Assembly (NCBI GenBank): GCA_020746835.1
Contig: JAGPNK010000001.1
Coordinates: 1,798,001 to 1,862,000, forward strand
Direction: 5' to 3'
DNA from: Stachybotrys elegans
Taxonomy: Eukaryota; Ascomycota; Sordariomycetes; Hypocreales; Stachybotryaceae
DNA length: 64,000 nucleotides
In this document: one piece after another, positions 24,658 through 37,880 of the stretch
Numbering within the stretch: the first letter of the stretch is position 1
Layout: every line of letters begins with the position of its first letter
The notes under the pieces: model-generated
What the model was told of the DNA's origin: nothing
The model's input: the letters and a program-made list of their open reading frames with translations, nothing else
Databases searched by the model: none
Made by a program: the position numbers and the translations under genes

Positions 24658-25981
24658 TGTGGCGGCGGCCGAGGAAACAGCCAGCGCTGTGGAAGGTTAT
24701 TTTTCTACCCAAGCATGGACCTTGGCTGCCGAGTTTCTACTGCCTCACTCCCCCCCCCCCCCCCCCTGGAAGAAACACTGCCCTTGGAGAAGACAACGAA
24801 GACGAGAGAGCACTACCCGGGTCGGGGTGGACAAAGGTGACGGCGGCGCAAGCAGATGTTTTGGGTATGCGAGTCAAGACTGTTTCCACGGCCCGTATCC
24901 GACGGATGCAGGACCGAGATGTCGGCTCGTTATTGCAGCATGGCAAAACACGGATGGTGTACCTAGACTAACAATGGCTCAAGCCATGCGAGACGAGGCG
25001 ACTCGGCCGGAGTAAGGGCATGCACACGAGCACACGAGGCTGGAGGGCGTCGGCTAAGGGAAGCACCTATGTACTTATGGGATGGGATAGATGGGCAGGT
25101 GGTGCTGCTCGGGGATAGGATGCGGATGTGGATAATTCGCCGCAGACGGGATAAATAAAGACTTGGTACTGGACGACAAGGCGGGTGTGACTGTGGTAGA
25201 ATAATAGGTAGCCGTGGCTGGCAAGGCTGGGCTTCAAGACAAGACGTCATGCACCAGAGACAAAAAATGCTACCTGTCGTCGGATGGGACCAGCTTGGCC
25301 TTGTCCTCAGCCGCCAACCTATCATGGAAATGGAAGCTCACGCGCTCTCTTGCCGTATGCGTCGTACCGTTCGTGCCTCCTCCTGTCTGCTGCCCTGCTA
25401 GCGTACTACCTCTACCTCTATGTAATTCAGTGAGCAGCTATGGGGGAAGGTGTCCCTGGACATGTACATGGTGACCCAGGATCATAACATACAGTACGGC
25501 AATTCTCTGTTGATTCATTAATAAAAGTCCACATATCTGCTATAGGATTGCGCTCACGGCAAAGGAATGATGCCATCATGTTGAGGCTAGGTATACGACA
25601 GTTGCTGTAGCCGTATGGGATGGAAATTTGAGGCCGGAAAGACAGACCGGAATAAGGCAACGGGCTGCCATCCATGTGAAGCCTTCCAGTCTTTATCGAT
25701 TGGCGACGTTCAACGGTGCCCCACCACATTGGCGGGCGGATAGGACACAGTACCCACGTGCCGTACAATAATTGCTGGGGTCAGTAGGTACAGGTACCTT
25801 CCTTCATCCAGCTCCCCTCGATCGGGCGGCAGAAATCTTTGTCACCGCCAAAAAAGAAAAAATTCGGTGATCGCCAGTGCTCTCTCTACGTCCAGAGTGC
25901 ACCCCGAGTACAGGTTCCAGAGTAAGGTTGTGTGTGTGTTTGCCGTTGCAACTGCGCTGCCCCTTTGCAACTGTCAGCGAT
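24658..25981. promoter_or_regulatory. shared divergent promoter region of VIP1 and UTP21
   Basis: 1.3 kb between two start codons pointing apart. It contains a C17 homopolymer at 24750-24766. No gene is supported inside. Confidence 0.5.
24750..24766. repeat. C17 homopolymer
   Basis: Seventeen consecutive C on the plus strand, about 95 bases upstream of the VIP1 start. Confidence 0.95.
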
Positions 25982-28900
25982 ATGCCGCACTCCAGTCAAG
26001 ATGGCCCATTGGCCAAGCGTCAGAGGACCACGCCCTCCCATGATGTCTCCAAGCCGACCAGCCAGTCGTCGCGCATCTTTGCGCCTTTCCGAGTATGCAA
26101 CTCCCCCCCCCGCTCATCCTCCGCCCTGATATCGCGTCGCCCTGAGCTCCATCCGGCTGACGAGATTGCTTGTGTGTCTAGACAATTGGCTTAGTATCGC
26201 CCACGAATGTACCATTCACTACTCTGCCTCTAGGCAAGACCACCTTCCAGATCACCACTTCGGTTGGCAGATCGCTGCAGACGTACGACTTGCGACGAGG
26301 TCTCAATCTTGTATTCGTTACCCGCCCCCAAACTCCCGCCGAGATAACCGCCACTTGCGCTTGGAAGGAGAAGATTCTCGCAGCATGGGGCGGACTGGGA
26401 AAGTCCCAGCCTCAGGGCTTCTGGGTATACCAGCGAGGAAAGAAGATCGATGAGCTTCAGCTCCCATCCGACCTAGCAGAGCCCGTGCGCCAAATCCTCG
26501 TTCTCGGCGCCTGGATCCTTGCTTGCGCTGCCACGAGGATCGAGGTCTTCAAGGCCGCTACCTTCGAGCACTACACCACGATTCACATCATGTCTTCGAT
26601 CAAGGGGGGGAACGAGATCACCGGCGGCATCACCGGCATGCCGACATTCCTTAACAAGATCTTCGTCGGCCGAAAGGACGGGTGGGTTGACATTTGGAAC
26701 GTCAGCACCGGAAAGCTCATCTACACCATCCTGCCACCATCACCAGAATGTGGCGCAGTCACTTGTTTGGAGCCAAGTCCCGCCCTCTCCTTCCTAGCCA
26801 TAGCCTACTCCAATGGGCCGCTAATCATCACCAATGTCGAGACTGACAAGCCTATTCTGAGCGTCGAGGCAGGAAACCCCGAGGCTCCCGTGACGAGCAT
26901 CTCTTTCCGAACCGACGGTAAAGGTGCCGGTCAAGACGGTACAAAAGATGGCGTCATGGCAACCTCTACTGGCGGCACCGGGGACGTGACCTTTTGGGAC
27001 CTCAATGGTGGTGGTCGTGTCATGGGCGTCTTGCGCAGTGCTCACAACCCCCCTTCTCAGGATGGTGCCCTTGTCCGGGGTGGGCTAAACAAGGTCGAGT
27101 TTCTTGTCGGACAGCCCGTCATCGTCACCAGTGGTCGCGACAATTCTCTCAAGACGTGGATCTTCGACGAGAAGTCCTTCTCCCCCGTTCCCCGCATCCT
27201 CCACTCCAGGAGCGGTCACGCAGCGCCTGTGAGCTGCCTGCAGTTCCTCCCTTCCGACTTTGACGGAGCAGAGGCCGGTAACAAGTGGCTCATCAGCGGT
27301 GGTCAAGACAGGAGTCTTTGGGGTTGGAGTCTGCGGCGCGATGGCCAGAGCTCCGAGCTGAGCCAGGGAAACATTCGCAAAAAGGCCAAGAAGGTCGGTA
27401 TTCTTGCAGTCAACGCCCTGGCCCACGGGCCCAAGACGACTCTGGAGGACCTCAAGGCGCCAGAAATTACGTGTATTGCATCTTCCCTGAACCGCGACGG
27501 AGGCATTGGCGCCATGCCCGGCAAGCAGGCCATGTGGCAGAAGGGTCAGCCCCAAAAGGCACTGGATGCCGAGATAAGCGGATCGACCGGCTGGGAGAGC
27601 GTCTTGACCGCCCACAAGGACGACCCTTATGCAAGGACCTGGTTCTGGGGAAGGAAGAGAGCCGGTCGGTGGGCATTCAAAACCGGGGATGGCTCGAATG
27701 TCTCGACAGTTGCCATGAGCCCCTGCGGAACCTTTGCGTTGGTGGGCTCGGAGCTGGGCGGAATCGACATGTACAATCTCCAATCCGGCATGTACAGGCA
27801 GCGGTTCCCCTCGAAACTGACGCCCGCCCAGGCGAGACAGCTCAAGATGCAGCAGCTCAAGCAGGCCGACGACGTCGTGCAGCTGCAGACCGAGCAGGGC
27901 CAGAAGTATCCCCTTGGCACTGGCCGACATACGAAAGCCATCACCGGCCTGGTGGTCGATTCGCTGAACAAGACTGTGATATCTTGCTCGTTGGATGGTA
28001 AGATCAAGTTCTGGGATTTCGTCACCGGCGGCCTCATCGATCAGATCGACTGGGCCCCCATGACATTCCCTACTTCGTGCCGATACCACTCCTCGAGCGG
28101 TCTGCTGGCCTTTTCCTGCGACGACATGTCGATCCGGGTTGTCGATATGGAGACCAAGAGGACCATCCGTGAATTCTGGGGACCCCAGGATGCCATCAAC
28201 GACTTCTGCTTCTCAAACGATGGCCGATGGGTCATTGCCGCTTCCCAGGATTCAGTACTCAGAGTGTGGGATCTCCCTACGAGCCATCTGATAGATGCCA
28301 TCAGGCTCGAGAAGCCCTGCAAAGCATTAGCCATGTCGCTTTCGGGCGAATACCTTGCTGCTACGATACAGGGTGAGCTTGGCGTAACGCTTTGGACGAA
28401 CAAGACTCTGTTCAAGCATGTTCCAACGAGGCAGATCTCCGAGAAGGAGATTGGCCAGGTGTCAGCTCCGACCGTCTCTGGAGAGGCTGGCGGTGGTCTG
28501 TTGGCGGGTGCGTTTGATGATGAGAACGACGACGACGAAGACGCAATCCCGGCCCCCGTTCTTGACCAGCTCAGCGCCGATATGATGACGCTGAGTCTTG
28601 TCCCCAAGAGCCGCTGGCAAACCCTCCTGCATCTAGATCTGATCAAGGAGCGCAACAAGCCCAAGGAGGCACCCAAGGCACCAGAGAAGGCGCCCTTCTT
28701 CCTACCTTCGAGCGGTAACGCGCAGGTCCCTGGTCAGACAGCAGAGGCCGAGACGGCCCTCGATGGCGCCAGCCGCATCTCCAAACTCGACCGGGCTCGG
28801 TTCGAGGAGATGTTTTCTACCAAGCTCCGCGCTGGAGCGGCTAGTAACAACTGTAGGTTTCCAGACTAGGCGTATTGTGTGCGTGGCATCGTTGAGCTAA

Positions 28901-29253
28901 TGGCTGTACCAGATGACGAGTTTATTGAGCACCTCAAATCCCTTTCTCCATCGAGTGCGGATCTGGAACTACGATCGCTGTCGGCAGGTGATGGGGACGA
29001 GGCGTCAAACGAACTCCTCCACTTCATCCAGGCACTGACGGCTCGCCTGAGCGCACGACGAGACTACGAGTTGACACAGGCGTGGATGACTGTATTCTTG
29101 CGGCTCCATTTCGACATGATCATGGCGGATGAGACGCTGCTAGGCGCCCTTGGGCTGTGGAAGGCACAGCAGGAGAGCGAGTGCAACAGGCTGGACGGAC
29201 TTGTTGGCTACTGTGGTGGCGTGGTCAGTTTCCTGAGGAACCCTCGTACATAG
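25982..29253 (+). CDS. UTP21: U3 snoRNP/UtpB subunit UTP21 (WDR36 homologue)
   Basis: Three exons: 25982-26092, 26182-28852, 28913-29253; phases agree and give 1040 residues, near the family's usual length. After a short basic N-terminus (MPHSSQDGPLAKRQR) two tandem WD40 propellers run to about residue 720, with repeats such as KIKFWDFVTGG, IRVVDMETKR and VLRVWDLPTS. The C-terminal Utp21 domain begins near IPAPVLDQLSADMMTLSLVP and ends with the helical segment EFIEHLKSLSPSSADLELRS carried on the last exon. In yeast Utp21 is part of UtpB in the nucleolar small-subunit processome and is needed for 18S rRNA processing. The last intron must be spliced to avoid a stop nine bases into it. Identification is firm. 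Confidence 0.96.
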
Positions 29254-30692
29254 TCGGAATACCATTAATGCCATGTATCAATTATTTTGGGCTATTTGGT
29301 TGCTTCACGCGTCGTTTGTTTGGTTTCAAATGGGTGCTTTAGAACGTAACAAGGCAAACGGGCCGACCAATTTTTGGACATAGATTTGTTTTGGGGTGAA
29401 CGCCGAAGGGCACACATCACAGCAGAATTTTCGGTCGGCGACTACCAATCTACCAATATTTCCACACGGCACTCGCACATTGTGCATACCCGTCATGACT
29501 TATGCATCATCACACTAGATATCTACTGAGACGTGTACGCCAAAATATCTCTCTTCTTCAAAGTCCCGTCATGCGGAAGCTTCAATGAAAAGAGTTTGGA
29601 ATAAATCAAAAATTACGCCCCCCATGGCCCCGAAGGGCAATGGAGAACAGAGCGACTCCGCGATGTGCAATGCAGGCCCTCCGAACTGAATCCCCAGGTT
29701 CTTGAGCTTGGGGAAACGGAACAAGGTAAGTATGAAGAAGAAAGGAAGAAAAGAGGACTGAAAAGTGGGAGGGCGAGCGAGCATTATATGGACTTTCAGC
29801 ATGGTCCGAGCGTCTGGCTGATTGATTTCTGCCGGGCGGTGAGGGGTGCGCCGATTTTTCTGATTGGCTGGTGTCTGCCTGGTGCCTGGATGAGGCTGCC
29901 TGCCGTACCTGAATTTCTGCCAAGGCAGCCAACCACGGCGACCTTGGAAACGGTTGCCTCAGGTACCTACTCCTGGGTGCCATGCTGCTGCACTTTACCC
30001 TATAGCCGCTTCACGATGCAGCACTAACACGGGAATCCTTATGATTCACCAACGTGGTTTTCTGAACATGACTTACGATGGGTCTCTGCGTGTGTTTGAT
30101 TTGTGTCTTGTTTGGGGGATGTTTCTTTTGTGTTTTTGGTACTGGGTTTGGTCTTAACTCTCACGAGGCGTGATGAATCCCAATATACTGCTAACTTTTT
30201 GATACGCAACCAGTGACATGTGATATGATGAAAATTGCTCACGGGGTTATCAGAAAACGCCGTGTAGTACTGGATCGACATCCAGACATTGAAGAGCTCT
30301 ACATGTCAATTCTACAGTATTGAGGGATAGTGCCCACCTAGATATCACGATTCACCTGGAGGTGTTCACATCTAAACAGCAGCCAAATTCGACGTAACCA
30401 AAGATCATATGTGAGAGCAGAAGTACGGAAACAACGCACCAAGCAGATATAAACCGTATAGAACACGGACATCGAGAATACGTACCCCGTGTCATTAATG
30501 CCCACATTGGTGAGCCGATGCTCTCAAGCTTGTGGCTGGCCGTGGGGTGAATCTTGGGGTGGCGGGGCACAAGCGCAAACCATCCACCATACTTGCAGCC
30601 GCTCTCTCTCTACGTTTTGCGGCAGTCCAAATTTTCCTCAGAAACAACCCAGTGCGACTGCAATCCTCAACGCACGCTCCATATCTACCACA
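29254..30692. other. 1.4 kb between UTP21 and TRM4
   Basis: The left part is the UTP21 3' region and the right part the TRM4 promoter. On the minus strand a TATAAT (complement of 29783-29788) is followed by CT-rich DNA and, about 160 bases on, by a short ATG frame at 29625-29569; see the findings. Nothing else is supported. Confidence 0.4.
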
Positions 30693-33396
30693 ATGGGTAG
30701 AAAATCCTTCAGGGTGAGTCCTTTGCGCCACGCATTTGCCAATTGCCAACTGCTAACCCGCTCGCGCAGGGCAAGGGCCGACGTGGCGGCGGCGGCGGCG
30801 GCGGCGGTCGTGGAGGCCATGGAAATGGCGACGGCAGCAGGCAGGGCTATCGCGATTATCCCGCCATTGACAAATCCAACAAGCGACTGCAGAACTTCTA
30901 CGACACCCTGCTCCAGCTGCCCGAGGAGGAGAAGGAACAGTACTGGGCTGCGCTCAAGCGTGAGCTCCCCAACAGCTTCAGGTTCTGTGGCTCCAAAGGG
31001 TACGTGAGAGAGCCGCCCGCCGTTTCTGCACGCCTGCTAAAATATACATGTATAGCCATGCGCTCTCCGTTAAGAAGCTTCTCCAGACCAGATACATCCC
31101 CGAGATTGTCAAGATCGAGCACCAGGACGGCCGACCCGTCGATGCGCCCATGCCCGTTCCCTGGTACCCCGACGAGCTTGCCTGGTGGATGACGACCCCC
31201 AAGAACGTTGTTCGAAAGTTCCCCCCGTTTGCTGCCTTCCAGAAGTTCCTCGTCTCCGAGACATGCGTTGGAAACATCAGCCGCCAAGAGGTTGTGAGCA
31301 TGATCCCCCCTCTGCTGATGGATCTGCACCCCGGCATGACTGTGCTCGACATGTGTGCCGCGCCCGGCAGCAAGGCAGCGCAATTGCTTGAGATGATCCA
31401 CCGCGGCGAGGAGGCGCGCATGAGGAAGGTCCTGCGCACCTATGCGCAGCAGGACGGCATCGAGCTTGGCATCGAGACCCAGGAAGAGCGCGAGGTGGAC
31501 CTCGAAGCAGACGCTTCTGACGATGGCAGAGCCACCGGTCTGCTCATTGCCAACGACTCCGACTACAAGCGTGGCCACATGCTCGTGCACCAGCTGAAGC
31601 GGCTGTCATCCCCCAACCTTCTTGTCACCAACCACGATGCCACGCAATTCCCTTCCATCAAGCTGCCTTCTGGCCCCGGCAAGCCAGGCTGGCTCAAGTT
31701 TGACAGAATTCTCGCCGATGTTCCCTGCTCGGGAGATGGAACTCTGCGCAAGAACATCAACCTTTGGAACGATTGGCAGCCCGGCAGTGCGCTCGGCCTG
31801 CACGCCACCCAGATCCGGATCCTGGTTCGCGCGCTCCAGCTCCTCAAGGTCGGCGGCCGCGTCGTCTACTCTACCTGCAGTATGAACCCTGTAGAGAACG
31901 AGTCCGTCGTTGCGGCGGCTATCGAGAGATGCGGAGGAGCAGCCACCGTCGAGATTGTCGACTGTGCTGATCAGCTCCCGAAGCTCAAGCGCGCGCCCGG
32001 CATGAGGAGCTGGAAGATCATGGACAAGGGAGGGCGAATCTGGAGCTCGTGGCAAGAGGTCGAGGATGCCGCCAAGGAGAGCGCTGATGGAGCCATCCCA
32101 GGCCGAGTTGTCGAAACCATGTTTCCCAAGCCAGAGGGTGCCGAAGGCGCTGACCTACCCCTGGAGCGCTGCATGCGCGTGTACCCTCACATGCAAGACA
32201 CGGGCGGCTTCTTCATCACTGTTCTGCAGAAGAAGGCCGAGTTCAAGGCTAAGAACGAAAACGAGGTCAAGGTTGTTACGGACAGTGCCCCCGAAACGGC
32301 AGCCGCAACGCCAACCGCCGTCAAGGACGAGCCCAAGACCATGGACGAGATCCCTGCATTCACGGAAGAGGTAAAGCAGGAGGAGGCTGCCGACAAGGAC
32401 GAGGACGTCAAGATGGAGGAAGCGTCGGACACCGGCAGCAAGCGTGCTCTCGACACGAATGAGGACGACCACCAGGCTAAGAAGATCAAGGTGGAAGCCC
32501 CGTCGGCTGGTGATGCTGCAGCTGCCACACCGGCCGCCCCTACACCCTCGGCAGAGAAGCCAGGCAAGCCCAAGCGTCAGGGCGCCGTGGAGGAGCCCTT
32601 CAAGTACCTGGACCCGTCTCACCACATCATCCAGAACATCAAGAGCTTCTACTCCATCTCGACGCGCTTCCCCGACGACCGTTACATGGTGCGCAACGAG
32701 ATGGGCGAGCCCGCCAAGGCCATCTACTACACGACGGCGCTGATGCGCGACATCCTGACGGAGAACGAGGGCCGCGGCATCAAGTTCATCCATGGCGGCG
32801 TGCGGATGTACATGAAGCAGGACGCCCCTTCGGCCGAGGTGTGCCGGTGGCGCATCCAGGCCGAGGGCATGCCCATCCTGCAGGGCTACGTCGGCGAGCC
32901 CCGCGTCATCCACCTGCGCAAGAAGGAGACGCTGCGCCGGCTGCTCATCGAGATGTTCCCCCGCACCGTGGACGGCATGTGGAAGAACTTTGACGAGATT
33001 GGCGAGCGCGTGCGCGACATTGGCATGGGCTGCTGCGTCCTGCGCGTCGAGCCCGACGGCGAGGACCCGGACTTTACCGAGCGCATGGCCCTGCCGCTGT
33101 GGAAGAGCATCCACTCCCTCAACCTCATGCTGCCCAAGGAGGACCGCTCCGCCATGCTGCTGCGCATCTTCAACGACGCCTCCCCGCTCGTCAACATCCC
33201 CCTCCAGAAGCACAAGCAGCAGCAGCAGCAGCAGCCGCAGGAGGAGGAGGAGGCCAATGGTGCAGACGGTGCCCCGGCTCTCGAGGCCGCCGATGTAGAG
33301 GACCTCCCGACCCCGGAGCCGGTCGCGGAGACGGCCGAGGATGCCACCGACAAGAACGGAGGGGCTGCCGAGGCTGTAGTTGAGGAGTCATCATGA
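30693..33396 (+). CDS. NCL1: tRNA (cytosine-5-)-methyltransferase Ncl1/Trm4 (NSUN2 family)
   Basis: Three exons: 30693-30713, 30770-30999, 31056-33396, giving 863 residues. The N-terminus MGRKSFRGKGRR runs into a Gly/Arg tract like an RGG box. The SAM-binding motif DMCAAPGSK lies at 182-190. The catalytic pair of the NOL1/NOP2/Sun family is present: Cys308 in DVPCSGDGT and Cys358 in YSTCSMNPVENES. The C-terminal third has an acidic, Lys-rich low-complexity linker (about 480-610), a conserved RNA-binding-type domain (residues 610-780) and a tail with a glutamine run and acidic repeats. The enzyme makes 5-methylcytosine in tRNAs (positions 34, 40, 48 and 49 in yeast) in the nucleus. It converges on MTG2 with only 195 bases between the stop codons. 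Confidence 0.97.
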
Positions 33397-33591
33397 TTGC
33401 ATGTATGACGCTTGCGCAATAACTTGGCTATCGATATCAATTCCAAAGAGGTGAAAAATATCATGCTCATGGTTGCCATTACAAAAAATCTTGGTTCTGG
33501 ATGGAGTTTTGCTCAAAATTAGAAGTATTCGTACAAGGGTAGTGTTACAATTTACATGATCCATGTCCAACGACCTGCGTGTCCAATTTGT

Positions 33592-35450
33592 TTATGCCTT
33601 TACATTATCATCCAGAAGACCGACCGTCCAGTGCACAATGCGGTCCACGCCCTGGCCATTGATGGCACTCACGGGGATCGCGGCGCACTTCTCGGTCCAT
33701 GCCCCCTCTATGCCGCTCGGGTGGGCTATCTCGCCCTTGGTAATGCCGTCCAGATAGTTCTTGAGCTCGAGGAAGTTGGCTTGCGTCTCTGGGAGATCGG
33801 CCTTTGTGGCAACGACGTACCACGGCTTAGCCGCAATGTCGAGGCCGGAAACCCGCTCGGGAGGTGTGTCGTAGTCGGCTAGTGCGTTGATGGGGCCCTC
33901 GTCATCCATGTAAGGCGTGTCCCATTCAATGTTTGCCGACGCCTCGCGGTCGTGCTCTTCTTCGTCGCGCATCTGGGCGTACAGACTGACCTCGCGCCAG
34001 AGGGCATTGAGAGCCTTGACGGCATTACCAGCACCGAGATCCACCACAAAGGCGAGGACGCTGGCGCGCTCCACGTGCCGGAGGAAAGCAATGCCCAGGC
34101 CGCGGTTGAGATGAGCGCCCTCGATAAGTCCGGGGATGTCAGCAACGGTGAAGCGCGTGCGGGAGTCTCCCTCCGCGTCGGCATCGGGGTCGTCGCTCGG
34201 GGGACGATTGCGCCGGATATCGGGACGGCCAGAGTACCTGTCAAGAACAACAGTGCCAATGTTAGGCTGCAGGGTCGTGAAGGCCCAGTTGCCGACACGG
34301 GTGCGGCTATTCGAGATGGAGCGCAGGAGTGTGCTCTTGCCGGCGTTGGGGAGACCGACGAGGCCAACGTCAGCCAAGAGCTTGAGCTCTAGCTGGATAG
34401 TCATGGTAACGGCTTCGTCGCCCCTGGTTGCAAAAACGGGGCGGGGATGGTCCCTCGAGGTGAAGTGAGGGTTTCCCAAGCCGCCGACGCCGCCTGCAGC
34501 CAGCAGTATGGGCCGAGGCGTTGGTCGAGTCAAGTCGAGGTAGACGGGAGCAGGGGGTTGATGTAGGTAACGAGTTCGGTGAGGTAAGGGGGGAATGTCG
34601 AGCTCTTCATGTCGTTCTTGTTCAGGCCAGGATACAACAGCCACTTGTCGCGCTGAGGATCATCAAGCTCCAGATCTTCCTCCTCGTCCTCCTCGAACAT
34701 TGGTTTCGACCTCCTGCGAAGCGACTCTAAGTCTTCCTCTTCTTCTTCTTCTTCCTCTACCTCCTCCTCCTCGATCCCTTCCTCGGCTAGCCTTTGTTTC
34801 TTGAGTGCCACCTCAGCGGCCAAAGCTTTCCTGGCCTTTGCCTCCAATTCCTCCATCTGGTGCTTCTCACGTCTGCGCTGCTTCTGCATGGCATACCAGG
34901 CCTTGATTTTGAGAGCCTCATCGCTGGCAGGATCACTGCGCTCGATTTCTCTTACTATAGTACCGACGGGGACAGTGATGATGACGTCCTCTCCACGAGT
35001 GCCGCTCATCGAGCTTCCCTGGCCATTCTTGCCTCGACCGGCACGGACGAAGCGACGGCGAGATATCTTGTGCAAAGAGGTCTCGCCCCGGGCTGCCTGG
35101 ATATATACGCTACCTCCGGTGCCGCCATCTCCGCCGTTGGGGGGCCCTTCAGGAAAAAAGGCTTCGCGCAGGAAGGAGACGCAGCCATTGCCACCTCGCC
35201 CAGCATAGAGTGTTAGTTGCGCTTTGTCTGCGAAACTCGAAGCGGCGAAGTCGTCTGGTCTAGGATTCAAGCGAGTTTCGGGCAGGTCGTTGACGATTCC
35301 TGGCGCAGAGTCTGGAGGGTCGGACAGGGAGGAGACATGGCGGCAGCCAGTGAGGACGATACGAGGCGCGCGGGAGGAGGCAGATAGAAAGAACGAAGGG
35401 TAAAGAAAAGGGGCGATGATTGATGAAGCTGCGTGGCAGCGAGGAGCCAT
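33592..35450 (-). CDS. MTG2: mitochondrial Obg-family GTPase Mtg2, with an apparent frameshift
   Basis: The start at 35450 gives MAPRCHAASSIIAPFLYPS, a typical mitochondrial presequence; an in-frame ATG ten codons earlier (35480) is less likely. The glycine-rich Obg fold follows (GRGGNGCVSF, GGDGGTGGSVY). A long charged insertion with a glutamate run comes next, then the G domain: P-loop GLPNAGKST (34356-34330), DIPGLIEGAH, TKAD and the SA loop, to the stop at 33592. The two halves are in different frames. The first frame runs on to 34530 and the second is open from before 34644; near 34605 the text reads as if one base were lost. Adding one base makes 619 residues. No intron explains the shift. 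Obg GTPases assist assembly of the mitochondrial large ribosomal subunit. Confidence 0.9.
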
Positions 35451-37523
35451 GACTGGATGCGGCTCGAGGCTTCCTTTCAACGAGGTAATCTTCTAGGAGC
35501 CATGGCGATACTGCACCAAAGCGCCCTGATGTCAGAAAAATGCAGTTGCGATAAGATAAGAGGTGCTGGAGAAATCCCGACTCCACCCGGCCGGTCTGTA
35601 TTCAGCCAGCTGACTTGAACTGCCAAACTCTCTATCTGCTGTACACTGCTATTCAGTTGAGTAACTATCGTAGCTGCATTGTCAACACAAGTTTGCTCTC
35701 TCTCGTAGCATTGACGATACATGCCTGTTTGTTTGTTTGTTTCCTGATGGAGCCCGATGGTCTCATTAAGGACGCGGCAACATTACGGAGAGCACACCGA
35801 CATATGCTGTTGCACGTGCCTGTCGGCTGGTGAGACATGAATCAGTCAGCCACTCAAACCTACCTCTCCGTTGCAGGGCATCTTGGCCAGCCGGGAAAAT
35901 CGTCTATTGGATAGCCATCCCTGGGCACCATTCAGCTCGATGGAAGGGTCTGTCATGTCTCAGCGGAGCAAAGGAACTGAAACAATGGCGAGTGTACTGT
36001 ATGTACCCCGCGACTCGACCCAGCCCAACGCTGAGGATGCAATGGGTCGTGGGCGGGCGGGCGTGCGCGATTGCATGCAAAGGAGGGGAGGATAACGGAT
36101 ACCTCACCACACAGCTACTGCATTGACCCGTCACGGGACGCTGCTGCACCCGCCACCGCGTGCTCACTCGTGGCCGAAGGTCACTGGCTCGATTGGAGCC
36201 CGAGCTTCAATATTATCAGCCCCTCTTGCAGACTTGCAGAAGGGACAGGTCACGTCCCTCGGGCAGGAGCACCTCTGGGCGGGAGAAGGCGGTCTGCAAA
36301 ACTACCACACCGCAAATATCTCATTACAAATTACGAGTCCACCGCTGCTGTTCTCCCAGCAACGTATGCACTTGATCCATGTATGTTCGACCGCTGCCAT
36401 GAGGTAGATAGGTAGTAGCATTACAGCGTCATGTATCCTTCAGAAGACATGGGAGACATCCATACTCATGGAATCGCCCAGTGACCAGTCTGGTCAGGCC
36501 TTATCCTCCTCCTCCGCCATGACCTGCCCAATCGACTCCATTTCAGGTAAGGTATCATCGATCGTCCCTCTGAGCGTGTGGACCCCACCTTCCACATTGT
36601 CCATTGTCCCCTAAGAAGCTAAAGCTCAGTTCCTTCCCCACCAGTTGCAACCCTAGCACCGTACCTTTCGGGTAAAGTACCAAGGTTCTTTCCGTAGCTG
36701 TCCACGGTACCGAACTGGAGGGAGCGACAGACCTCTATTGCCGTCTTTACGTTTTTACGTCTTTACGGAACAGTGCCAATTGTTTGTCTCTTCCATGGCC
36801 GAATGGTAGGACAATTGGATGCCAGATCTCACCACTTTTCACATGCTTGCTTAAGCTAGCATCTTGCACCCTTCATTTTGTTTGTCTTAGTTGCGTGGTC
36901 CACTCGTTGGGCCGGCGAGCAGCCGCAGGAGGAACCGACACACCCCAGTAAGCGGTCAAGCTCATGAACAACAAAACCGCCCGTCCGACCCTCGACGACT
37001 ATCACTTCTGAACTGCATTTTTTTTTTCTCCGGCTTTACCCACTGCAACCTTACCCAAAGGAGGGTCCAATTGGTCAGTACATAGTTCTGTTTTTCCCCC
37101 TTCTTGTCTCGGTTTCCGCACGCCTCCCCCCCCCCCCCCAACAAGGGGCAGCCCGACTACCTAATTGACTGACTGCATGCATACCTAGGTATCCTGCTAA
37201 TATCGCGTCGTCTCCGCCCATCTGCTTGCCATCGTGTCGTATCGTCTCCTTGGTTGGGCCGCATTTATTAGATAAGCCTCCTTACCGGATTGGCCTGGGC
37301 TCCAGACCTGCAGTCCATCTTGCATGCTCGGCACCGCTTCGACCTCGCACCACTCGAGCCACGACAACCTCGGGGCACCGCCTTTTTAGAGCGAGACACA
37401 GACGGAGAGCGAGAGCCTCTGCATACCTACCACCTGCAGACCTGCAGCTCAGCAGCAGCCCCCCCCCTTTTGCGACTGCAACAGCAACTGCGACCGCAAC
37501 TGCAACTGCTGCACCCTGCAACC

Positions 37524-37561
37524 GGACCTGGAACTGGACCTGGACCTGGACCTGGACCTGG
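37524..37561. repeat. GGACCT hexanucleotide repeat
   Basis: About six near-perfect copies; the adjoining 37485-37515 has imperfect CAACTG/CGACCG units. Confidence 0.85.
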
Positions 37562-37880
37562 TGCCGGAACCGGTGCTGTTGCTGCTGCTCCTGCAACTCC
37601 AACTGCAACCTATTCCATCTCCCTCCACATAGTTTCTACCGCATTCCCCACGCTCTCCCGCTCATCTTGCTGTGCTGGCCTCGTTGGTGTCATCTGCTCT
37701 GGGTTTCTCCTCTTGTCTGTCTGTATCTGTCCCTCCAACTCGATCCCAATCCACCAGTGCCGGGCCTTGCCGACCTGCCGCCGCCTCCGCTCGCTGCCGC
37801 TTTCTTGGCTGCCATTTGCTGCCGCTGCCTGCCTTCTGCTGCCGGCGCCGTCGATTCTTGTTGTCCTCGTCATCGTTGAT

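Noticed and set aside
27085..28089. 334-codon minus-strand open frame
   Set aside because: Antisense to the WD40 repeats of UTP21; no supporting signals.
32155..33213. 352-codon minus-strand open frame
   Set aside because: Antisense to TRM4; repetitive composition typical of a shadow frame.
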